Positions 58,053-64,000 of a stretch of 64,000 nt of DNA are shown piece by piece. Source of the stretch: Diploptera punctata (Eukaryota; Arthropoda; Insecta; Blattodea; Blaberidae); NCBI GenBank assembly GCA_030220185.1, contig JASPKZ010001600.1, forward strand, positions 1,334,001 through 1,398,000, read 5' to 3'. The notes beneath the pieces were generated by a model, which worked only from the letters and a program-made list of their open reading frames with translations, made no database searches and was not told where the DNA came from. Within the stretch, counting starts at the first letter, position 1; every line of letters starts with the position of its first letter. The position numbers were made by a program, and so were the translations under genes.

Positions 58053-58262
58053 ATTGCTCTATTTACATAAATCAATGTTAGATTAATCATTCTTATGGCT
58101 TAAAAAAATATATTTAAAATCACAATAAATAAACGTTTTGAGTAGGATAAAAAACTCTAGTTTCATTGGATCACGGCCTAGTTGTTCATAATGTTCTCAC
58201 GGGAACCAAACAAAGCTTTTCACTGCCTACTTTGTTTTGATTATCTATGAGAATTTATTAAG

Positions 58263-58268
58263 TCAGTT
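58263..58268 (+). promoter_or_regulatory. Candidate initiator (TCAGTT)
   Basis: Matches the arthropod initiator consensus TCAGTY, 120 bases before the candidate exon at 58388. A GC-richer segment (TCTCCCGCGGTCGTGAGCG) follows. No TATA box at the right distance. Confidence 0.3.
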
Positions 58269-58387
58269 CTGCTTCTCCCGCGGTCGTGAGCGTTTGGTAG
58301 GCTTCTCTGCGTATTGTAGGCTACCATAACGTGCTGCAATATATTTTAAGCTAATAATGAGTGTTATAGTTTTAGAAGTGTAGTTTT

Positions 58388-58430
58388 ATGAAAAATATGA
58401 ACAGTGACTGGAAAATCCCGGTAGGAGCTG
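58388..58430 (+). CDS. Candidate first coding exon of an unidentified + strand gene
   Basis: ATG at 58388 opens a 14-codon frame, MKNMNSDWKIPVGA, that ends at a consensus donor (CTG/GTAAGTTAAC, 58430/58431). A candidate initiator lies upstream at 58263 and a short upstream frame starts at 58345. No second exon could be identified in the remaining 5.5 kb, so the gene would continue beyond the window or the signals are fortuitous. Confidence 0.3.
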
Positions 58431-58439
58431 GTAAGTTAA

Positions 58440-59344
58440 CTTTGATATTTTCTATAAATGTTGATCCATATGAAGGCGCCATGACGCCGTGTGCAATAGA
58501 AGCGAAGTTATTAGATTTTACAAATTAGCTGCATGAATATTTGGGACTATTCTAGGTTGAATTTATTAAGGTTGGAGGCTATATTAGCGTAATTAGGTTT
58601 TACTGGACTGATAAATATGTATACTTTTTAAAGATAATATTTTAGAGGGGATTTTTATTGCCTTTTTTAACATATATTGGAAAGTATTTCCCAGTTCACT
58701 ACCGGTATATAAAAGGCAATATTAAAACTTGAAAAATATCAATGTGAAAAAAGCGGTTATAGTCCTGAACAGAAAAAAAATGGTTCTCAACTTTTTCCCA
58801 AAAAAATCAAAAGCAAAGGAAAACTGCCATTTTTCACTTTGTATTAATAGATCCATAATTATTTTACGGAGTTTATTTCTTGTTGTCTTTAATCGTGGCC
58901 TTATATGATACCTATCTACCAAGAATATTTTGTGCAAAATTATCCATAACATTATACACAATTCAACATGTCGGCGGTTCCCCTTCCACACACGGCGCGT
59001 CAGTCCGAAGTAGCCTGATTTTGGAGGAGTTGTTTTAAGGTATTTAGTTGTTCCTTACATACGTTAGATTATGTGGAGGTTACAGAGCAATATTTCAAGA
59101 ACAAAAGCAAACAAATATCTCAATATATGTATACATACAGAAGAAAGATTCTAACACAAAAATAATTAATACTAGAAAGATAGAAGTAATATTTTACTCA
59201 AATATTTAATGAAATAGGCCTACTATAGAAAGATCCATAGTTTTTGACGATTATAATAGGCCTATATTAACTAATTTAACAGTACAACCATCTTCGTTGA
59301 ATGAAATATGTTATGTAATACTAAGTACATAAATGTATAACTGT
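58440..59344. other. Unassigned AT-rich sequence
   Basis: A minus-strand frame of 89 codons at 58722-58991 has no recognisable features. Confidence 0.45.
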
Positions 59345-61345
59345 GCCGGTCCAGATAACATTCCACCAGGATTGTTAAAACATGAAGGACAGACATAAAA
59401 ACATCAACTTCACAAACTACAACTTATGATATAGAACATATCGGTCAATATGGAATGAAGGAATTGTTTGCCCAATATTTAAAAAAGAAAAGGCGACAAA
59501 CTAGAATATAGTAATTATAGCCCAGTAATACTAGATATAGCATACTAAATGTTTACAATATTACTAAACAAATGGCTGACAGAAATAATAGACGATAAAT
59601 TGAGTAAATAAATAAGCGGGATTTAGAGCCAATGGATCAACAATAGACAATATTTTTCATACTAAAACATTTTGGAAATCTTACGAATATGATAAGTCTA
59701 CATAATATATTTGTGTTCACTATTAACATGTCTTCAATAACCTGAAGTAAAATCTAAAGTATTACGAAATTCCTTCTAAACTAATGATATTAAGGCTGAA
59801 CTGCACTTCTACTTACTCTCGATTTTTCATTTATTCAGTAAACTATAGCTCTTTTTCTGCATTTACTAACATTTTTTGATATTTTAAACTTTTTCGAACA
59901 ATTTTTATATAACATTATTACACAATTTTCAAGTATTTATTTAAATACGCAAATCACAATATTATGACACTGTTAGACAATATTGTGATGCTAGCTGTTA
60001 TTTTCTCCTCAGAATATATTACTTAGTCTATGAATTTTCTATCACTGTTTTGGGTTATTACAGGTTGAATCGGCGTTAGGGAGTGATAAGTTAGGTTACA
60101 CCCATTTTTAATAAACGTTGGTAATTTTAATATTATTAATATATTTTTTTAACATAGATTTGGGGATTTATTGCAAAGGTTGGTCATTTAAATTTCATAG
60201 CGACGTGCTGCCATATAGCATAAGCTTTTTGAACTTTAGTACTATATCGATAATAAACGAAGATGATAATCAATATGTGGTTCGATGTTGTGTTTATCGC
60301 TGGCTCTATAAACTCTGGCGCATGCGCACTGTAGTTCTATCGAAAATATTTCACGTAAGTTAAAGTGCAGATTTCCGGTATTAATAACAATAGCACTCTA
60401 GAATAACAAAGTAATAGTTAGGATTAACAACGAACTTAATGAAGAGTTTAAAGAGAACTCTGGAGTAAAATAAGGCGAACTCTGTTTAACATAGTAGTAG
60501 ACAGGTTCCTCAAGCGACTTAATGCAAGAGGAAACATCTCATCAAGATTGAGTCAGTGTTTAACTTATGCTGATGATGTGACATTAACATACAGAACTGA
60601 GAAAACCGTAATTAAAACCTTAGAAAAATTAAAGAGTGAATAATTTCAGTATTGACTAATAGTAAATACCAAGACAACAAAATATCTAAGATATATGAGA
60701 AAAAAGAAGAATAACTTAGAAACACCTAATAATAAATGAAGATCAAATGGAACACGTAAACTGGTATAAATATCTGGTAACAACTATTAATGATAACAAT
60801 TGTAGAAGATGAAATAAAACCATGGATATTACAAGGAAATAAAGCTTAATTTGGAAACTTAGAGGTATCCAAACCTAAACTAATTTCAAGAAATACTAAT
60901 CTTAAATTATACATAAAATAATAAAACTGAATATTACGTATGCATCAGAAACCTAGTTACTAAAAGCATAGTTATTAATACTTGAAAGTAAAATATTAAG
61001 AAAAATACTACGATCATGTAAGGAGAATGGAATTTGGAGAATGAGAAGAAATAATTAACTATACCTCCCAAACAATAAACTAAATATAATAAGTTTTATA
61101 AAATCACAAAGAATACTCTCGGAGGATGCCAAAAAAGAAGACTCCCCAAAGAAATTTTAGATTGGAAACTCGAAGGAGCAAGATATAAAGGAAGATCTAA
61201 GCACAGATGGGAAAAAGATTTGATTAACGACTTGAGATAGATGGAAATACAAAAACTGATAATCTCTCACAAAAATCACGACACAATGGAAACATCCTAA
61301 TGGAAATTGTAGAGCCTGTAAAAGAGGAAGAAGTCTATTATTCCG
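59345..61345 (+). pseudogene. Relic of a third LINE family (family B), RT region
   Basis: Plus strand, heavily decayed: CAGPDNIPPGLLKHEG, IVCPIFKK, GFRANGSTIDNIFHTK and YYEIPSKL lie before the nested DNA transposon (59793-60377). VRINNELNEEFKENSGVK, YADDVTLT at about 60566-60590, KILRSCKENG and a C-terminal SFIKSQRILSEDAKKE ... WKLEGA-like region lie after it. The order is that of a LINE reverse transcriptase; stops and frameshifts are everywhere. Confidence 0.85.
59793..60377 (-). mobile_element. Unnamed non-autonomous DNA transposon, copy B, nested in LINE family B
   Basis: Inverse orientation relative to copy A: AGGCTGAACTGCACTTCTAC at the left, AAGTGCAGATTTCCG at the right. ATATTA before and GTATTA after (5 of 6 identical) is the degraded 6-bp TSD. 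Shares with copy A internal blocks such as GACAATATTGTGATGCTAGC and GCGCATGCGC. Confidence 0.85.
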
Positions 61346-61968
61346 AGTGTAATTGAAGTTAAAAAAATCCGTGTGGTTGAATTGAGAGAATATGTACATG
61401 AGTTTTCTGGTCGTCAACTTTTGTTCAGTTCTTGCTTAACGTGAAATTGACATTGTATAAGAAATAAATATAAATTAAAACACACTAAATGCATAAAATG
61501 AGCGAGGTTTACATCTCCATGTTCTTTTTAAGATATAGATTTAGTAATAGAACTTCCCGGAATTCTTTATTTGCAAGTTTCTTTTGTTCCACCTTTTTTC
61601 TTATGCTTAAAATCATGACAATATTTTAGAGTGCCATATTATTTTTGAAGATCTAACTTATACTTTAGAAATGGACAAATATTTTCATTATATTTAGTAG
61701 CGACTGTACTTCGTTATCACGTGTGTGAATCTGTTTGCTGCTACACTTCCGTTGTGAGTAGAAAACTCGCTCGCATCTAAGCTCCCATTACAAATATCCA
61801 GTCGTCTAGAATGATTGCTAAACTTTTTATAACGCGGCAACTGTAAAATAAAGTTTGAAATTCCTTCAGTTCGTACAAAAAAGAAAGCTTAAAGATAGGA
61901 TTACAGGAATCTTCTATATTATATGACTAAATTTAGCGGCCGCACCGAAGAGTAAGTTGTAGTGATTT
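61346..61968. other. Unassigned sequence
   Basis: Nothing recognised. Confidence 0.5.
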
Positions 61969-62088
61969 AATATTTAATTTTAGGAAGTTATATTTTGAGG
62001 TTATTTTAATTATATTATTTTTGGTCTGGACATCTTACCTCAATAACATTAATATTGAGGTAAGATGTCCAGACCTAAAATAATATAA
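61969..62088. mobile_element. Small fold-back element with 12-bp TSD
   Basis: TTGTAGTGATTT at 61957-61968 and again at 62089-62100 (the last TT overlapping the arm). The perfect-looking hairpin has arms 62008-62045 and 62053-62090 (GGTCTGGACATCTTACCTCA and its complement) with a 7-base loop. Confidence 0.75.
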
Positions 62089-62100
62089 TTGTAGTGATTT

Positions 62101-63049
62101 GTTTGACATTTTTTCATTTTATTTTTTTATTATTGAATCTCGAAATATTTTGAAACCCTATTTTGCTACAAAGGCATGTTAGGGTTGTAGCCTATTATAG
62201 GCCTAACAATTTTATGCTATAATTGTAAAATATAAATATTATCTTACGGTTTTGAATGGGTGTTATGAATTACATGAATTGTTTATATATATCTTAGAAA
62301 ATACTACATATTGTTATGAATTTCTTAAAATATTTATAATAATTTAGGTTCTTATTTTATTTACCGGTATTAATTATTTTAAAAAATAAGGCATCATAGA
62401 TACTCTAAAATATGAGTAACGTAAGTATGAGAAAAATAAATATTTATTATTGCCACTGTTAGTTAAATTTTACCCATCCAAGGAAAGTAAAATGTAGAAA
62501 CACTATATTTAGTGGGAAAACTACCATATTTGCAAAACGGCTTTCCGGCCGTAAGTAGTATGTGGATGAGTCATGGTTCTGAAGAATCGGTTATTCTTCC
62601 TTTACTTTCATTGCAGTTAGCATAGCTGTTCTGTCTTGAAGCTAGTGTTTGTCATCAGATTATGCATTTAATTTAGAGAACATAATTTCCAAATTCTACA
62701 GTATAAATAAAATCATTCCTTTTTATAGTATTATCCAGTCATGCTCAAACACTAAATATTCACTATTTCTAAATGAGTTTATAGTCACTGTTTAAACAGA
62801 TTAAGAAATGTTAAATAATGCGATATAAATCACTGCTTGCAGACAAGCTAAGCAAGCGGGCAGGTATCTTAAAGATAGCAACCCGACCAGTATAATCTGA
62901 AAATTAAAGATTATTAAAGAATCTGAATCTGACTTTGTTTAAAATTTAGTATGAGAGACAAAATAAGTTACGTTCTTTTTTAGTGTTGTAAAATAATATT
63001 GTTTTAAGTTTTAACTTTTATTATAATTAACTTATTGTCATGGGTTTGT
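62101..63049. other. Unassigned AT-rich sequence
   Basis: Nothing recognised. Confidence 0.5.
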
Positions 63050-63395
63050 TAAAAATTCAGTCTAAGAGACAAAATATTCCATAGACAATATAATATACAA
63101 CAGTGTTCCATGTATTCTTTTGTTATTCCTTTATATTTGAAACTTTTTTCTTACCAAGCCATTTACTTAAACTTATATATGGGTTATTATTATTATTGCT
63201 ATTATTAATATTATTATTATTATTACTCTTTCTTTCTTTCTATTGTCAACCTTATATTGTGTAGCCTATATCTATTATGTATCATTAATCAACATGTAGA
63301 TAATTCATAATTGTTCCTATATGTATAATTTAACCCTGGTGAAGAGAAAGAGAAGACCATACGGTCTAACTCCATCAGGCAAAATAAATAAAAAA
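63050..63395 (+). mobile_element. Repeat family 6 copy (carries the MITE empty site)
   Basis: Inverse match to 53225-53660: CTTTATATTTGAAACTTTTT, TTACCAAGCCATTTACTTAA, an (ATT)n run at 63187-63225, TATAATTTAACCCTGGTGAA and TAACTCCATCAGGCAAAATA. Confidence 0.75.
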
Positions 63396-63744
63396 GTGTT
63401 CACTTTAATATTATAAAATAACATTTTGTTAGCTTTCATTATAATTAACATTGTTGGTATGGGTTGACAATTGTATGAAGAGATTGTAGTTTTTGTCAAT
63501 CTACTTAGGCCTAAATTAATCCTTCGCTAGCGAAGTGTGACTTGTTCTTCACTACATCGCATCACTCCTCCCTTTCTTACCTGGCGGGTGGCTACAGAAG
63601 TGATTCGGTATTGCATTTCAGAATGCCATCGATGCTAGTACCAATAAAACATATTTAAGGAAATGAGTTACCAATTTAATTGTAAGCTATTATTTGCTCA
63701 CAGTAATTTTTTATTTGTCCTGACTATATTTTAAGTTATTAAGC
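63396..63744. other. Unassigned sequence
   Basis: Contains a short inverted motif CTTCGCTAGCGAAG at 63522-63535. Nothing else recognised. Confidence 0.5.
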
Positions 63745-63761
63745 ACCTTGTGATCGGAGAT

Positions 63762-63983
63762 AGTAAGGTGATCCCACTACAGACCTCAGGAGGCCCTTGG
63801 GTTAGTGGGAGGTTAAGGCTCCCACGTTTTCTAGACAATCGGCACTTGATGTCAGCCGGGTTGTCAGCCCTGCGTGACGGCCGCCTTTACCCCAGAACAA
63901 GCGTCTGGTACTCATTTCCGTTAGAGGCTGAGTCGACCCCAGTGCCATGGTACCACCAGAGGGTTTGGGCCAGTTAAAAAAAA
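63762..63983 (+). mobile_element. Repeat/SINE family 4, complete with poly(A) tail and 17-bp TSD
   Basis: ACCTTGTGATCGGAGAT at 63745-63761 recurs at 63984-64000, the last base of the window. The insert ends in an A run (63976-63984). Blocks CAGCCGGGTTGTCAGCCCTG and GGGTTTGGGCCAGTT are shared with 50640-50940. No convincing pol III boxes, so it may be a LINE-derived fragment or a SINE of another type. Confidence 0.9.
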
Positions 63984-64000
63984 ACCTTGTGATCGGAGAT

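Noticed and set aside
60118..60363. 81-codon + strand frame
   Set aside because: It lies wholly inside a non-autonomous DNA transposon and is not conserved in the other copy.

Overview
This is eukaryotic, almost certainly insect, nuclear DNA: AT-rich, one spliced gene with long introns, and a dense, nested load of transposable elements. The mix (hundreds-of-copies-style LINE tails with a WAGHVARMG-type C-terminus, several tRNA-derived SINE families, Penelope-like, Tc1/mariner and Harbinger-type elements) is what I associate with large polyneopteran genomes; a cockroach such as Periplaneta is my best guess, but that is inference from memory of such repeats, not shown by the sequence.

The one well-supported host gene lies on the + strand: a cytochrome b5-related protein (N-terminal cytochrome b5 haem domain fused to a C-terminal membrane fatty-acid-desaturase-like domain, Drosophila Cyt-b5-r type). 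Six coding exons (24146-24352, 25049-25171, 33577-33845, 40310-40501, 41091-41312, 46695-46992) join with canonical GT/AG sites and compatible phases into a complete 436-codon reading frame with the HPGG haem motif and three histidine boxes, and a poly(A) signal follows at 47334. The ATG sits just inside a 3' splice site, so at least one non-coding 5' exon lies upstream; a TATA box plus short exon with a GTAAGT donor at 3346-3411 is a candidate. If right, intron 1 is 20.7 kb and contains a ~6.1 kb tandem array of about 41 copies of a 151-bp unit (3482-9600).

Everything else is mobile DNA, relics and unassigned AT-rich sequence. 1-24 kb: five 5'-truncated minus-strand copies of one LINE family, the satellite, a composite inverted-repeat/GATA element, a Tc1-like relic (17014-18321), and a LINE copy with endonuclease and reverse transcriptase (18785-21585). 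24-47 kb (gene body): SINEs with clear target-site duplications (TSDs), a head-to-head inverted dimer of a Penelope-like element in the last intron (41439-43547, 13-bp TSD), and a near-perfect ~650-bp palindrome built from tRNA-like SINE units (45935-46632, 13-bp TSD). 47-64 kb: three Harbinger-like palindromic MITEs in tandem, a fourth copy whose empty site is also present in the window, two inverted copies of an unnamed DNA transposon with 6-bp TSDs (57501-58052, 59793-60377; the second nested in a LINE relic), more SINEs, and a SINE whose 17-bp TSD ends exactly at the window edge. A possible first exon of another + strand gene is at 58388-58430.

The most interesting recurring theme is fold-back or head-to-head elements flanked by 12-14 bp TSDs of the retrotransposon kind, several of which carry a hammerhead-ribozyme-like core (CTGANGA - stem - GAAA). 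Penelope-like elements are known to carry hammerhead motifs, which may tie these palindromes to the Penelope-like element in the same window.
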